Positions 41,617 to 50,446 are shown, counted from the first letter of the stretch. The stretch: 64,000 nucleotides of DNA from Halomonas campaniensis (GCF_014193375.1 NZ_JACHZF010000003.1:62001-126000), one strand, 5' to 3'. The notes: generated from the letters alone by a model not told the origin. A program made the numbers and translations.

Positions 41617-43209
41617 ATGACCAGGAAGAATGCCGACATCGAACACTGGGATGTCGAGAACGAGGAGTTCTGGGAGAAGGAGGGCAGGAAGGTCGCCACC
41701 CGCAACCTGTGGATCTCCATCCCGAGCCTGCTGATGGGCTTTGCCGTCTGGTTGATGTGGGGGATGATCACCACCCAGATGCAGAACCTGGGCTTCCCGT
41801 TCACGGTGGGTGAGCTGTTCACCCTGACCGCCCTGGCAGGGCTCTCCGGGGCGACCCTGCGGATTCCCGCCTCGTTCATGATCCGCATCGCCGGCGGGCG
41901 CAACACCGTCTTCCTGACCACCGCCCTGCTGATGTTCCCGGCACTGGGGACCGGCATCGCGCTGATGAATCCCGAGACACCGCTGTGGGTCTTCCAGGCC
42001 CTGGCACTGCTCTCCGGCATCGGCGGCGGCAACTTCGCCGCCTCCATGAGCAACATCTCCACCTTCTACCCGAAGAAGCAGCAGGGCTATGCGCTGGGCA
42101 TGAACGCCGGCCTCGGCAACTTCGGCGTCACCACCATGCAGATCCTGATCCCGCTGGTGATGACCGTGGGCATCTTCGGCGCCATCGCCGGCAGCCCCAT
42201 GGAGCTGCAGAGCGCCAGCGGCACCCTGATCGGGCGCATCGAGGCAGGCACCGATACCTGGATCCAGAACGCCGGCTTCATCTGGCTGGTCTTCCTGATC
42301 CCGCTGGCCTTCGCCGGCTGGTTCGGCATGAACAACCTGCGCACCATCACCCCCGACCCGGGCACCCCGGCCCAGGCCTTCGGCAAGATCCTCGGCCTCT
42401 ACGCCGTGGGGGCGGTCACCAGCGTCATCGGCATGCTGGCCCTGGTATGGCTCAACATGTGGATCGCCGTCCCGCTGACCATCGTGCTGACCGTGGTGCT
42501 GCTGCGCCTGATCCCCGGCGACATCAAGCCGAACATCCAGAAGCAGTTCGCGATCTTCTCGAACAAGCACACTTGGTCGATGACGGTCCTCTACATCCTG
42601 ACCTTCGGCTCCTTCATCGGCTTCTCCGCGGCCCTGCCGCTCTCCATCAACGTCATCTTCGGCAACATGATGGAGGTCGCCGCCGACGGCACCGTGACCC
42701 GCGTGGCCAACCCCGACGCCCCCAGCGCCCTGACCTGGGCCTGGATCGGCCCCTTCGTCGGCGCCCTGATCCGTCCCATCGGCGGCTGGATCTCCGACAA
42801 GGTGGGCGGCTCCATCGTCACCCAGATCATCTCGGTGGTCATGGTGGTGGCCTCCGCGGTGACCGGCTACGTGATGATGCTGGCCTACAACGCCACCGAC
42901 CCGAACAGCTACTTCGCGATCTTCATGATCCTGTTCGTGGTGCTGTTCGCCGCCAGCGGCATCGGCAACGGCTCCACCTTCCGCAGCATCGGCGTGATCT
43001 TCGACCAGCACCAGAAGGGCCCGGTGCTGGGCTGGACCTCCGCCGTGGCCGCTTACGGCGCCTTCATCGCCCCGCGGGTGATGGGTGAGCAGATCCAGGC
43101 CGGCACCCCCGAGCTCGCCATGTACGGCTTCGCGATCTTCTACGCGGTCTGCCTGGTGATCAACTGGTGGTTCTACCTGCGCAAGAACGCCTACGTGAAG
43201 AACCCCTGA
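41617..43209 (+). CDS. narK: Nitrate/nitrite MFS transporter, NarK type
   Basis: 530-aa transporter with 12 helices. Nitrate-signature Gly/Asn-rich segments are present: GIGGGNFAASMSNISTFYP near 135 and the second-half ASGIGNGSTFRSIG near 448. Conserved substrate Arg residues occur in ATLRIPASF near 85 and ALIRPIGGWISD near 385. It has an acidic N-terminal extension of about 30 residues. ATG 41617 has AAGGGGA upstream. Controlled by a NarL palindrome and an FNR/Dnr box. Likely the nitrate/nitrite antiporter arm; paired with the second porter at 43778, like NarK1/NarK2. Confidence 0.94.
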   Translation: MTRKNADIEHWDVENEEFWEKEGRKVATRNLWISIPSLLMGFAVWLMWGMITTQMQNLGFPFTVGELFTLTALAGLSGATLRIPASFMIRIAGGRNTVFLTTALLMFPALGTGIALMNPETPLWVFQALALLSGIGGGNFAASMSNISTFYPKKQQGYALGMNAGLGNFGVTTMQILIPLVMTVGIFGAIAGSPMELQSASGTLIGRIEAGTDTWIQNAGFIWLVFLIPLAFAGWFGMNNLRTITPDPGTPAQAFGKILGLYAVGAVTSVIGMLALVWLNMWIAVPLTIVLTVVLLRLIPGDIKPNIQKQFAIFSNKHTWSMTVLYILTFGSFIGFSAALPLSINVIFGNMMEVAADGTVTRVANPDAPSALTWAWIGPFVGALIRPIGGWISDKVGGSIVTQIISVVMVVASAVTGYVMMLAYNATDPNSYFAIFMILFVVLFAASGIGNGSTFRSIGVIFDQHQKGPVLGWTSAVAAYGAFIAPRVMGEQIQAGTPELAMYGFAIFYAVCLVINWWFYLRKNAYVKNP

Positions 43210-43284
43210 CCCGCCCTTACCACACGCCCGGCGGCCGGGAGAACCCGGCCGCCCCGCCTCTACCCCGGATGCTGGAGGTGCCCC

Positions 43285-43740
43285 ATGAAGATCATGATCG
43301 CCTATGACGGTTCGCGGAATGCCAAGCTGGCACTGGCCCGGACCATCACCATGTTTCACGCCATGTCGCCGCTGATCGTGCTGGTCGGCGTCGCCGAGAA
43401 CCCGCGTGACTCCACCGACGCCAACGAGGACCTCTTCCAGGAGGAGTACCGGGAGCTCAAGGCCGACCTCGAGGAGGCGGTCGAGGTGGCCGTGAAGGAG
43501 GGCCTCGACGCCGAGCTGATCATCGCCGAGGGCGACGCCCGCAAGATGCTGCTCGATGCCACCAAGCGCCTGTCGCCGGACATCCTGGTGATCGCCCGCC
43601 ACAGCCAGAAGCCCGACGGTGGCTTCATCGCCCAGTCGCTGAGCTACTTCGTCGACGAGCTCGACTACATGACCTTCGGCAGCGTCAGCTCCTTCCTGAC
43701 TCGCCGCGCCGAATGTCCCCTACTGATCCTGCCCAGCTGA
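43285..43740 (+). CDS. Universal stress protein (UspA family)
   Basis: 151-aa cytoplasmic protein. IMIAYDGSRNAKLAL at the N-terminus and GSVSSFLTRRAECPLLILP at the C-terminus form the ATP-binding Usp pattern (Gly-2x-Gly-9x-Gly/Ser, here slightly altered). It lies 75 bases after narK and 37 bases before the second porter, so it is probably co-transcribed. USPs next to nitrate genes support anaerobic survival in Pseudomonas; that role here is by analogy. Confidence 0.93.
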   Translation: MKIMIAYDGSRNAKLALARTITMFHAMSPLIVLVGVAENPRDSTDANEDLFQEEYRELKADLEEAVEVAVKEGLDAELIIAEGDARKMLLDATKRLSPDILVIARHSQKPDGGFIAQSLSYFVDELDYMTFGSVSSFLTRRAECPLLILPS

Positions 43741-43777
43741 TCGGCCCCGTTCGCCTTGCGAAAAGGATGACACGACC

Positions 43778-45277
43778 ATGAAAGTCGCTGACCTGTTCAA
43801 GGTACGCACTCCGGAGATCAGGGCCCTGCACCTGACCTGGATCGCCTTCTTCATCACCTTCTATGTCTGGTTCAACATGGCGCCGCTGGCTACCAGCATG
43901 CTGCGCGACGTCGACTGGCTGACCCAGGACCATATCCGCCTCTTTGCCATCTGCAACGTGGCACTGACCATCCCGGCGCGGATCATCGTCGGCATGGCGC
44001 TGGACCGCTTCGGCCCCCGCCGGGTCTTCTCGATCCTGATGGTGGTCATGGCGATTCCCGCGCTGATGTTCGCCTTCGGCAACAGCATGACCCAGCTGCT
44101 GGTCGCCCGCCTGGTGCTGAGCTCCATCGGCGCCAGCTTCGTGGTCGGCATCCACATGACCGCGCTGTGGTTCAAGCCCAAGCACATCGGCTTCGCCGAG
44201 GGCTTCTACGCCGGCTGGGGCAACTTCGGCTCCGCCGCCGCCGCCATGACCCTGCCCACCATCGCCATCGTCTGGTACGGCGGCGACGAGGGCTGGCGCT
44301 GGGCCATCGCCCAGAGCGCCTTCGTGATGGCCGCCTACGGCGTCTTCTACTGGTTCGCCATCACCGACGGCCCCGATGCCACCTCCCACCGCAAGACCCG
44401 CAAGGCGATGGCCATGGAGGTCAGCAGCTGGGCCGACATGGTCAAGCTGATCCTGTGGACCATCCCGCTGGTCGGCGTGCTGGCGATCCTGGTGTGGCGT
44501 ATCCAGAACATGGGCTTCATGTCCACCACCGCCGCGGTAATCGCCTACCTCGCGATCGTGGCCATCGTGATCTACCAGGTGGTGCAGATCATTCGCGTCA
44601 ACGTGCCGATCCTCAGGAAGGGCGTGCCGGAGGACGACAAGTACCACTTCAACAGCGTGGCCGCGCTGAACACCACCTACTTCGCCAACTTCGGCGCGGA
44701 ACTGGCGGTGATCTCCATGCTGCCGATGTTCTTCGAGCAGACCTGGGGCCTCTCCGCCGCGGCCGCCGGCCTGATCGCCTCGTCGTTCGCCTTCGTCAAC
44801 CTGGTGGCGCGCCCCATGGGCGGCGCGGTCTCCGACCGCATGGGCAACCGGCGCTTCGTGATGCTCAGCTACATGTTCGGCATCGGCATCGGCTTCACCC
44901 TGATGGCGATGATGAACTCCAGCTGGCCGCTGATCCTGGCGATCGCCATCACCATCTTCACCTCCTTCTTCGTGCAGGGCTCGGAGGGCGCCACCTTCGG
45001 CATCATCCCGTCGATCAAGCGCCGCATCACCGGCCAGATCTCCGGCATGGCCGGCGCCTACGGCAACGTGGGGGCGGTGGTCTACCTGACCATCTTCACC
45101 TTCGTCACCCCGACCCAGTTCTTCTACATCCTGGCGGCGGGCGCCTTCTTCAGCTGGCTGGTCTGCTTCATCTGGCTCAAGGAGCCCGAGGGCGCCTTCG
45201 CGGACGAGTACCACATCTCCTCCGTGGACCGCATGATCGCGGAGCAGGAGCAGCTCAAGGCCGAAGGCAAGACCTGA
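43778..45277 (+). CDS. Second nitrate/nitrite MFS transporter (NarK family)
   Basis: 499-aa, 12-helix permease. Features: MAPLATSMLRDV near 31, ARIIVGMALDRFGPRRV near 66 with the loop 2-3 MFS motif, FYAGWGNFGSAAAAMTLP near 144 and QISGMAGAYGNVGAVVYL near 422, the paired nitrate signatures. A large loop near 205-215 separates the halves. Differs clearly from the 41617 gene, so the two are not a recent duplication. Expected to import nitrate (perhaps with protons) while the partner exchanges nitrate for nitrite; the division of labour is inferred from Paracoccus NarK1/NarK2. Confidence 0.92.
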   Translation: MKVADLFKVRTPEIRALHLTWIAFFITFYVWFNMAPLATSMLRDVDWLTQDHIRLFAICNVALTIPARIIVGMALDRFGPRRVFSILMVVMAIPALMFAFGNSMTQLLVARLVLSSIGASFVVGIHMTALWFKPKHIGFAEGFYAGWGNFGSAAAAMTLPTIAIVWYGGDEGWRWAIAQSAFVMAAYGVFYWFAITDGPDATSHRKTRKAMAMEVSSWADMVKLILWTIPLVGVLAILVWRIQNMGFMSTTAAVIAYLAIVAIVIYQVVQIIRVNVPILRKGVPEDDKYHFNSVAALNTTYFANFGAELAVISMLPMFFEQTWGLSAAAAGLIASSFAFVNLVARPMGGAVSDRMGNRRFVMLSYMFGIGIGFTLMAMMNSSWPLILAIAITIFTSFFVQGSEGATFGIIPSIKRRITGQISGMAGAYGNVGAVVYLTIFTFVTPTQFFYILAAGAFFSWLVCFIWLKEPEGAFADEYHISSVDRMIAEQEQLKAEGKT

Positions 45278-45304
45278 GTTTCCTTCACTCTTCCACCCAC
45301 TCCC

Positions 45305-45327
45305 TGCGCCCGGCCCCGCCGGGCGCA
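45305..45327 (+). terminator. GC-rich hairpin after the second NarK-type gene
   Basis: TGCGCCCGGC / GCCGGGCGCA, 10-base stem with a 3-base loop, no T-run. Probably ends the narK operon, just ahead of the FNR/Dnr box at 45360. Confidence 0.55.
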
Positions 45328-45359
45328 GGCGTTCCCGGCGCCAGTGAAAGGCCATTGAT

Positions 45360-45373
45360 TTGATTTCCGACAA
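45360..45373 (+). promoter_or_regulatory. FNR/Dnr-like box TTGAT-TTCC-GACAA
   Basis: One mismatch from TTGAT-N4-GTCAA. Position -41.5 predicts a start near 45408, with ATG at 45453. First regulatory element of the operon ending in norEF. Confidence 0.55.
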
Positions 45374-45397
45374 TGTCGCTGGGGTATTCCGGCGGCA

Positions 45398-45420
45398 TAG
45401 TAGTATTCAGGATGCATGGT
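45398..45420. promoter_or_regulatory. Weak NsrR-like 9-5-9 element
   Basis: TAGTAGTAT-N5-ATGCATGGT matches about 13 of 18 arm positions of the NsrR palindrome seen at hmp (63377-63399). Its centre coincides with the transcription start predicted from the Dnr box. Confidence 0.35.
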
Positions 45421-45452
45421 TACAGGAAGCCCCCGACAGGAGACCCGTCGAC

Positions 45453-45875
45453 ATGTCCCACACCGACACCACGCTTGCACCCGACACCCGGGGTCGCGGC
45501 CTGGCCGCCGTCATCTACGTGCTCTACCTGGGCAGCATCATGGCGGTGATCACCGCGCCGATCGGTGTGCTGATCGCCCACCTGCGCCGCGGCCGGGTCT
45601 CGCCCATGGCCGACAGCCACCTGCTGTTCCAGATCCGCACCTTCTGGCTGGGCGCCCTGGCCGGCGCCGGCGCCCTGGCCGCCTGGAACCTGCTGGGGTG
45701 GGTCGGCGCCCCCGCCTGGGCCTCCTGGACGCTGGGCTACGGCTTCTTCACCGCCTGCCTGGTCTGGACCATCGGCCGCTGCGGCGTCGGCATCCATCGC
45801 CTGATGGCCGGCCAGCCACTGCGCGACCCGCGCAGCCTGCTGTTTGGCGGCGCCGCGGTGCGCCTGGATGACTGA
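45453..45875 (+). CDS. Uncharacterised membrane protein of the norEF operon (I)
   Basis: 140-aa inner-membrane protein with three or four hydrophobic segments (about 18-38, 60-80, 88-108 and a short one near 112). The arrangement resembles small DUF4870-like membrane proteins; no cofactor-binding motif is seen except single His residues (near 54 and 116). ATG 45453 has CAGGAGA 10 bases upstream; the frame is open from 45360 but would run through the promoter. It is the first gene behind the FNR/Dnr-like box and is followed 13 bases later by another membrane protein, then norEF, so it is probably made under denitrifying conditions. Function unknown. Confidence 0.8.
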   Translation: MSHTDTTLAPDTRGRGLAAVIYVLYLGSIMAVITAPIGVLIAHLRRGRVSPMADSHLLFQIRTFWLGALAGAGALAAWNLLGWVGAPAWASWTLGYGFFTACLVWTIGRCGVGIHRLMAGQPLRDPRSLLFGGAAVRLDD

Positions 45876-45888
45876 CGGAGCCGCTGCC

Positions 45889-46440
45889 ATGACACCTCCT
45901 CCGCGGCCCCGACGCTCCCCGGCCGTCACCGGCCTGGCCTGGGGCTTCATCCTCTTCTCGCTGGCGGTGATGGGGCTGCTCGCCCTGCCCCTGGCCCCGG
46001 GCGAGGGGCTGGCCACCAGCCTGGGCGTCGAGGCCGGCAGCGGCGGGCTGACCGGCGGCGTGGCCTGGATGATCGAGCGCAGCGCTCGCGTCGCCGGCCT
46101 GCTGGCGGTCGGCGCGCTGGTCACCCTGACCCTGGCCATCGCCCTGCTGCGCCGGCTGCCCTGGGCCAGGCGCGCCTTCGTCGCCCTGATGGCGGCCGGT
46201 TTCGTCGGCGTGCTGGGCGGCGCGGCGCTGACGCCGCTGACCTTCGGCCTGCTGCCGGAGGCCACCACCGAGGCGGCGATCAACACCCAGGAGCCCGTCG
46301 CCGGGCTGATCGGCCTGCTGGGCGGGCTGATCCTCGCCGCCACCCTGCTCACCGTGCTGTTCGCCTGGGCCGGCTGGAAGCTCACCACCCCAGGGGTGCG
46401 CGCCGAGTTCGAGCCCGCTCCCGCCCCCCCGGAGGGCTGA
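45889..46440 (+). CDS. Uncharacterised membrane protein of the norEF operon (II)
   Basis: 183-aa protein with four predicted membrane helices (about 15-35, 66-86, 97-117, 140-165). A small luminal or periplasmic loop between the first two is glycine-rich. ATG 45889 is preferred (ACGGAG upstream); ATG 45868 would overlap the previous stop. It ends one base before norE. No family recognised. Operon position suggests help in assembling or stabilising the NO reductase or another membrane oxidase. Confidence 0.78.
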   Translation: MTPPPRPRRSPAVTGLAWGFILFSLAVMGLLALPLAPGEGLATSLGVEAGSGGLTGGVAWMIERSARVAGLLAVGALVTLTLAIALLRRLPWARRAFVALMAAGFVGVLGGAALTPLTFGLLPEATTEAAINTQEPVAGLIGLLGGLILAATLLTVLFAWAGWKLTTPGVRAEFEPAPAPPEG

Positions 46441-46441
46441 G

Positions 46442-47059
46442 ATGGAGGGGGTTGAAACGAAAAGGGCCGAGATGAGCGAACGCGACGCAGCCCGCGAGGG
46501 TTCGCTGCCCAACCCCGGCTGGGGGCCGCTCTCGGCACTGCCGGGCAATCCGCTCATGTGGGTGCTGATCTTGAGCGAGATGCTGGTGTTCGCCGCCTTC
46601 TTCGGCCTGTTCGCCTGGCTGCGCGCCGGAGAGCGCGAGGTGTTCGACGCCTCCCAGCAGCTGCTCGACCCGGTGGCCGGCGGCCTTAACACCCTGGTGC
46701 TGCTGACCAGCGGGCTGTTCGCGGCCCTGGCGGTGCAGGCCATCGGCCGTGGCGAGCGGCGGCGCTGCCGCCAGTGGCTGGCCGGCGCCTTCGCCCTGGG
46801 GGTGGTGTTCTGCGTGGTCAAGGTGGTGGAGTACGCCGACAAGCTCGGCCAGGGCCTTGCGCCCGAGACCAACACCTTCTTCACCTTCTACTACCTGCTG
46901 ACCGGCTTCCACTTCGCCCATGTGCTCTTCGGCCTGGGGCTGATCGCCCTGGTGGCCTGGAAGCTCTCCCACGACAACGTGGAGACCGCCGCCGCCTTCT
47001 GGCACATGGTCGACCTGATCTGGATCCTGCTCTACCCCATCATCTATCTGCTGAGGTAA
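46442..47059 (+). CDS. norE: Nitric oxide reductase accessory protein NorE (COX III family)
   Basis: 205-aa protein with five helices of the cytochrome c oxidase subunit III family. WVLILSEMLVFAAFFGLF near 41, ETNTFFTFYYLLTGFHFAHVLFG near 142 and FWHMVDLIWILLYPIIYLL at the end are diagnostic of NorE. NorE is not part of purified cNor but raises its activity or stability. ATG 46442 lies one base after the previous stop behind GGAGG; ATG 46472 is an alternative. Co-operonic with norF. Confidence 0.94.
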   Translation: MEGVETKRAEMSERDAAREGSLPNPGWGPLSALPGNPLMWVLILSEMLVFAAFFGLFAWLRAGEREVFDASQQLLDPVAGGLNTLVLLTSGLFAALAVQAIGRGERRRCRQWLAGAFALGVVFCVVKVVEYADKLGQGLAPETNTFFTFYYLLTGFHFAHVLFGLGLIALVAWKLSHDNVETAAAFWHMVDLIWILLYPIIYLLR

Positions 47060-47063
47060 GCCG

Positions 47064-47375
47064 ATGAATGTCTCGACGAAGGCCGCCCCCGATGGCGCCA
47101 CCCGCCGGCTGCTGATCACCTGGGCGGTGCTGATGGGCCTGACCCTGATCACCATGGCCTCGGCCCGGCTGGGCGGCGAGGCCCGCCTGGAGGCGCTGCC
47201 GCTGTGGTCGGCGGCACTGCTGCTGGCCACCACCTTCTTCAAGGCGCACCGGGTGCTGATGGTCTACCTGGGCCTTCGCGCCTCGACGCCGGCCTGGCGC
47301 GGCGCCTTCACCGGCCTCACGCTCTTCACCCTGCTGCTGGTGGGCGCCGGCTACCTGGTGGCCCAGGCGGCATAG
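47064..47375 (+). CDS. norF: Nitric oxide reductase accessory protein NorF (COX IV-like)
   Basis: 103-aa membrane protein of the bacterial cytochrome c oxidase subunit IV-like family with three helices (about 17-35, 45-65, 80-100). The segment LATTFFKAHRVLMVYLGLR, with Phe-Lys-x-x-Arg-hydrophobic, is the family signature. Four bases after norE. Supports NorCB activity together with NorE. Convergent with the norD side across a strong terminator. Confidence 0.9.
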   Translation: MNVSTKAAPDGATRRLLITWAVLMGLTLITMASARLGGEARLEALPLWSAALLLATTFFKAHRVLMVYLGLRASTPAWRGAFTGLTLFTLLLVGAGYLVAQAA

Positions 47376-47389
47376 CGAGCCTGCCCCCC

Positions 47390-47427
47390 AATGAGACGCG
47401 CCGCCCACGTAGGCGGCGCGTCTCGTT
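47390..47427. terminator. Bidirectional terminator between norF and the nor minus-strand genes
   Basis: A 16-base stem (one G-T pair) with a 6-base loop, flanked by AA on the left and TT on the right. Serves norEF on the plus strand and the gene at 47452 on the minus strand. Confidence 0.8.
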
Positions 47428-47451
47428 ACTGCGGCAGTAAACGGGGGGCCT

Positions 47452-47664
47452 TCAGGGCGGTGGGCCGACGCCGGCCCATTCGGCCAGGCGGCGGCCCAGC
47501 CAGATCAGCCCCCAGACGGCGAAGGGCACCACGAACATCACCAGGATGCCCCAGTCGCGGGTGTTGATCAGCCAGGCCAGCGGGGTGATCACCGCCAGGG
47601 CCACCAGCAGCCCCACCACCACGGCAATGGCGGGACGGCGATTCGACACGCTGTCGTTCCTCAT
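47452..47664 (-). CDS. Small membrane protein downstream of norD
   Basis: 70-aa protein with two hydrophobic helices (about 12-32 and 38-56) and a Pro-rich end. No family recognised. It begins 12 bases after norD stops, has a GAGG-type site in front of ATG 47664, and closes the norCBQD transcript. A short two-helix protein in this place could be a subunit or stabiliser of the NO reductase; nothing in the sequence proves it. Confidence 0.7.
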   Translation of the reverse strand: MRNDSVSNRRPAIAVVVGLLVALAVITPLAWLINTRDWGILVMFVVPFAVWGLIWLGRRLAEWAGVGPPP

Positions 47665-47676
47665 GGCCGGCCCTCC

Positions 47677-49617
47677 TCAGTGACCGATGATCTGTCGGTA
47701 GATGCCCGGCAGCGCCTGGGCCAGGTGCTCGGGCCGGTTGACGATGGCGTAGCTGCCGCGGCCGAACAGGTGAGAGACGTACTGGTGCGCCTCGCGGTCC
47801 ACGGTGACGCCGAACACCCGCACCTCCTGCTGGCGCGCCTCGAGCACCGCCTTGCGGGTGTCCTCGATGCCGTAGCGCCCCTCGTAGTAATCGGTATCGT
47901 TGGGCTTGCCGTCGGTGATCACCAGCAGCAGGCGGTGGCGATTGGGTCGCTTGGCCAGTTCCCCGGTCACGTGGCGGATCGCCGGCCCCATGCGGGTGTA
48001 GTGGCCGGGCCTGAGGGCCGAGACCCGCCGCGCCACCCGCTCGCCCATCGCCTCCTCGAAGCCCTTGATGGTGTTAACCCACACCTTCTGGCGGCGATGG
48101 GAGGTGAAGCAGTGGATGGCGTAGTCGTCGCCGCAGCCGGCCAGGCCGTGGCCCAGCACCAGCAGCGCCTCCTTCTCCACGTCGAGCACCCGGCGGTCGT
48201 CCAGCCAGGCGTCGGTGGAGAGCGAGACGTCGATCAGGATATCCACCGCCAGGTCGCGGGCCTGCTCGCGGGCCGACAGGTAGAGGCGGTCGCTGGCCTC
48301 GCCGGTGGCGGCCAGGTCGCAGCGCGAGCGGATCACGGCGTCCATGTCGAGATCGGAGCCGTCGACCTGGCCACGCAGTATCTCGCGGCGCGGACGCAGC
48401 GCCTCGAATTCCCGGCGCACCCGGCGGATGCGCCGCCGCGTGGCGTCGTCGGGCTCCCACTGCTCGCCCTCCTCGCTCTGCAGATCGGTGATCACCTGGC
48501 AGTGGTCGGGCAGGTAGCGCTGCTTGCGGTAGTTCCACTCCGGGTAGAGCTGCCTGCCGCGCAGGCGCTCGCCCAGCGCCTCGTCCGGCGGCAGGTCGAG
48601 GTCGACCTTGAGCCGGGTCGCCGCCCGCTGCTTGTGCGGGCTGATGACGATCTCCTCGATCTGCTCGGCGGCGCGCTTGGCCTCCTCGTCCTCGTTGTCC
48701 TCCACCAGGCGGTTGAGGTTCACCATCTCGGTCCAGGAGAGCATCTTCTCGAAGCGGTTGGCGACCAGCGGGTCGTTGCGCTCCGACTGGTCCTGGTGGC
48801 GACGCTCGGCCTTGCGCTTGCCCTCGCTGGCCTGCTGGGCGCTGTTGGCCTCGCCGTCGTGGGGGTCCTCGTCGCTCTCCTCGCGGCCGTGGCCCAGGCC
48901 CAGGTCGACCACCTGGCCCCACAGAGGCACCGGCAGCGGCGGCCGATAGCCCCGGGGGGCCTGGAAGGGCGCCAGGGACACCTCCGGATCGGCTACCGCG
49001 GCGGCCATGGAGGCGGCCCAGCCCTCGAGCGGCGTATCGTCGCCCAGCAGGGCGCGCAGCGTGGCCTCCAAGGCCTGCTCCATGGGCGGCAGCTTGCGCC
49101 GCACCGGCCGCACCGCCAGCAGCGCCCTGCACAGCTCGCGATAGCGCCCGGCAAGGCCGGGGAAGCGCTCGAGGGCCGCCTCGGTGGTCCGCATCGCCTC
49201 GCGCAGCCGCGCCAGGTCATCCTGCAGCGGGTCGGCGTGGCGCTCCGGATGCCGGGCCACCGCCAGGTAGGCGGTCAGCCAGAAGTAGAGGTCGCGGTTG
49301 AGGCGCGCCTCGGGGAAGACATCCAGGGTCGGCGGCAGCAGCAGATGTTCCTCGTCGCGACGCGCCTGGTCCACGGCCTCGTCGTCGAAGCCGAGGCGCT
49401 GGCGCAGCGAGAGCCGATGCGCCGAGCTGCGCGCCACGATGGCGGCGACCTCCAGGCCGCACTCGCCGCCGCTGGCGCGGAAGAAGACGCCGAGCACGTG
49501 GCGCAGCTCCTCCAGGGGCACGGCGGCCTCGGGATAGCGCCGATAGCTGGCGGCGCTGGAGGCCCAGCGGTGCCAGTGGCGGCCGACGAACTCCTCGACC
49601 TCGAGAAAGTGCAGCAT
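47677..49617 (-). CDS. norD: Nitric oxide reductase activation protein NorD (von Willebrand A domain)
   Basis: 646-aa cytoplasmic protein. A long N-terminal helical region, a charged central linker (about 230-290, rich in Glu, Asp, Lys) and a C-terminal VWA domain with the metal site DVSLSTDAW near 460 and TDGKPND near 568. NorD works with the AAA ATPase NorQ to insert the non-heme iron of NorB. Follows norQ by 19 bases. Length is typical. Confidence 0.95.
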   Translation of the reverse strand: MLHFLEVEEFVGRHWHRWASSAASYRRYPEAAVPLEELRHVLGVFFRASGGECGLEVAAIVARSSAHRLSLRQRLGFDDEAVDQARRDEEHLLLPPTLDVFPEARLNRDLYFWLTAYLAVARHPERHADPLQDDLARLREAMRTTEAALERFPGLAGRYRELCRALLAVRPVRRKLPPMEQALEATLRALLGDDTPLEGWAASMAAAVADPEVSLAPFQAPRGYRPPLPVPLWGQVVDLGLGHGREESDEDPHDGEANSAQQASEGKRKAERRHQDQSERNDPLVANRFEKMLSWTEMVNLNRLVEDNEDEEAKRAAEQIEEIVISPHKQRAATRLKVDLDLPPDEALGERLRGRQLYPEWNYRKQRYLPDHCQVITDLQSEEGEQWEPDDATRRRIRRVRREFEALRPRREILRGQVDGSDLDMDAVIRSRCDLAATGEASDRLYLSAREQARDLAVDILIDVSLSTDAWLDDRRVLDVEKEALLVLGHGLAGCGDDYAIHCFTSHRRQKVWVNTIKGFEEAMGERVARRVSALRPGHYTRMGPAIRHVTGELAKRPNRHRLLLVITDGKPNDTDYYEGRYGIEDTRKAVLEARQQEVRVFGVTVDREAHQYVSHLFGRGSYAIVNRPEHLAQALPGIYRQIIGH

Positions 49618-49636
49618 GGCGGACTCCCCCTTCGGC

Positions 49637-50446
49637 TCAGCCGAAGGTTGCGTTGATGGCTTCCATAAGCCCTTCCTGGACGTCCAGGTCGTCGGTCAGC
49701 GGCTCCACCAGGGTGGCGCGGGTGGCCTCCAGGATCGGCATGCCGGCCTGGATCAGGGTGGCGCAGTAGACCAGCAGGCGCGTGGAGACCCCCTCCTCCA
49801 GGTCCTGGCCCTTGAGCTCGCGCAGGCGGGCGGCCAGGTTGACCAGAGCGGCGCAGCGCTGGTGGGACAGGCCGCTCTCCCGGGCCACGATGCCGCACTC
49901 CACGTCGGGGGGCGGGAAGTCGAAGGACATCGCCACGAAGCGCTGGCGGGTGCTGGGCTTCAGGGACTTGAGGATATGCTGGTAGCCGGGGTTGTAGGAG
50001 ACCACCAGCATGAAGTCGTCGGGCGCCTCGAGCAGCTCGCCGGTGCGCTCCAGGGGCAGCAGGCGGCGGTCGTCGGTCAGCGGGTGCAGCACCACGGTGA
50101 CGTCCTTGCGCGCCTCGACCACCTCGTCGAGATAGCAGATGCCGCCCTCGCGCACGGCGCGGGTCAGCGGGCCGTCGACCCAGCGGGTCTCGCCACCCTG
50201 CAGCAGGTAGCGGCCGGTGAGGTCGGCGGCGGTGAGATCGTCATGGCAGGAGACGGTGAACAGCGGCCGCCCCAGCTTCTCCGCCATATGGGTCACGAAG
50301 CGGGTCTTGCCGCAACCCGTGGGGCCCTTGAGCAGCAGCGGCAGGTGCTGCCGGTAGGCCTGCTCGAAGAGGGCGCATTCATTGCCGACCGGCTGGTAGA
50401 AGGGCAGCTCCCGGTCGAGCTCGGACACCGTTGCGGTATGGGACAT
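49637..50446 (-). CDS. norQ: Nitric oxide reductase activation ATPase NorQ (MoxR family)
   Basis: 269-aa AAA+ ATPase. Walker A GPTGCGKT at 41-48, Walker B ICYLDEVVEA near 105, sensor 1 VVSYNPGY near 150 and an Arg-finger stretch in KPSTRQRF near 165. CbbQ/NirQ subfamily. Hexameric partner of NorD needed for active NorB. Sits between norB and norD. Confidence 0.96.
   Translation of the reverse strand: MSHTATVSELDRELPFYQPVGNECALFEQAYRQHLPLLLKGPTGCGKTRFVTHMAEKLGRPLFTVSCHDDLTAADLTGRYLLQGGETRWVDGPLTRAVREGGICYLDEVVEARKDVTVVLHPLTDDRRLLPLERTGELLEAPDDFMLVVSYNPGYQHILKSLKPSTRQRFVAMSFDFPPPDVECGIVARESGLSHQRCAALVNLAARLRELKGQDLEEGVSTRLLVYCATLIQAGMPILEATRATLVEPLTDDLDVQEGLMEAINATFG

Noticed and set aside
43685..45373. 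Minus-strand open frame opposite the second NarK-type porter, and similar ones at 41602-43602 and 12832-14310
   Set aside because: Antisense shadows of membrane proteins with Asp/His/Gly-rich translation and no ribosome sites.
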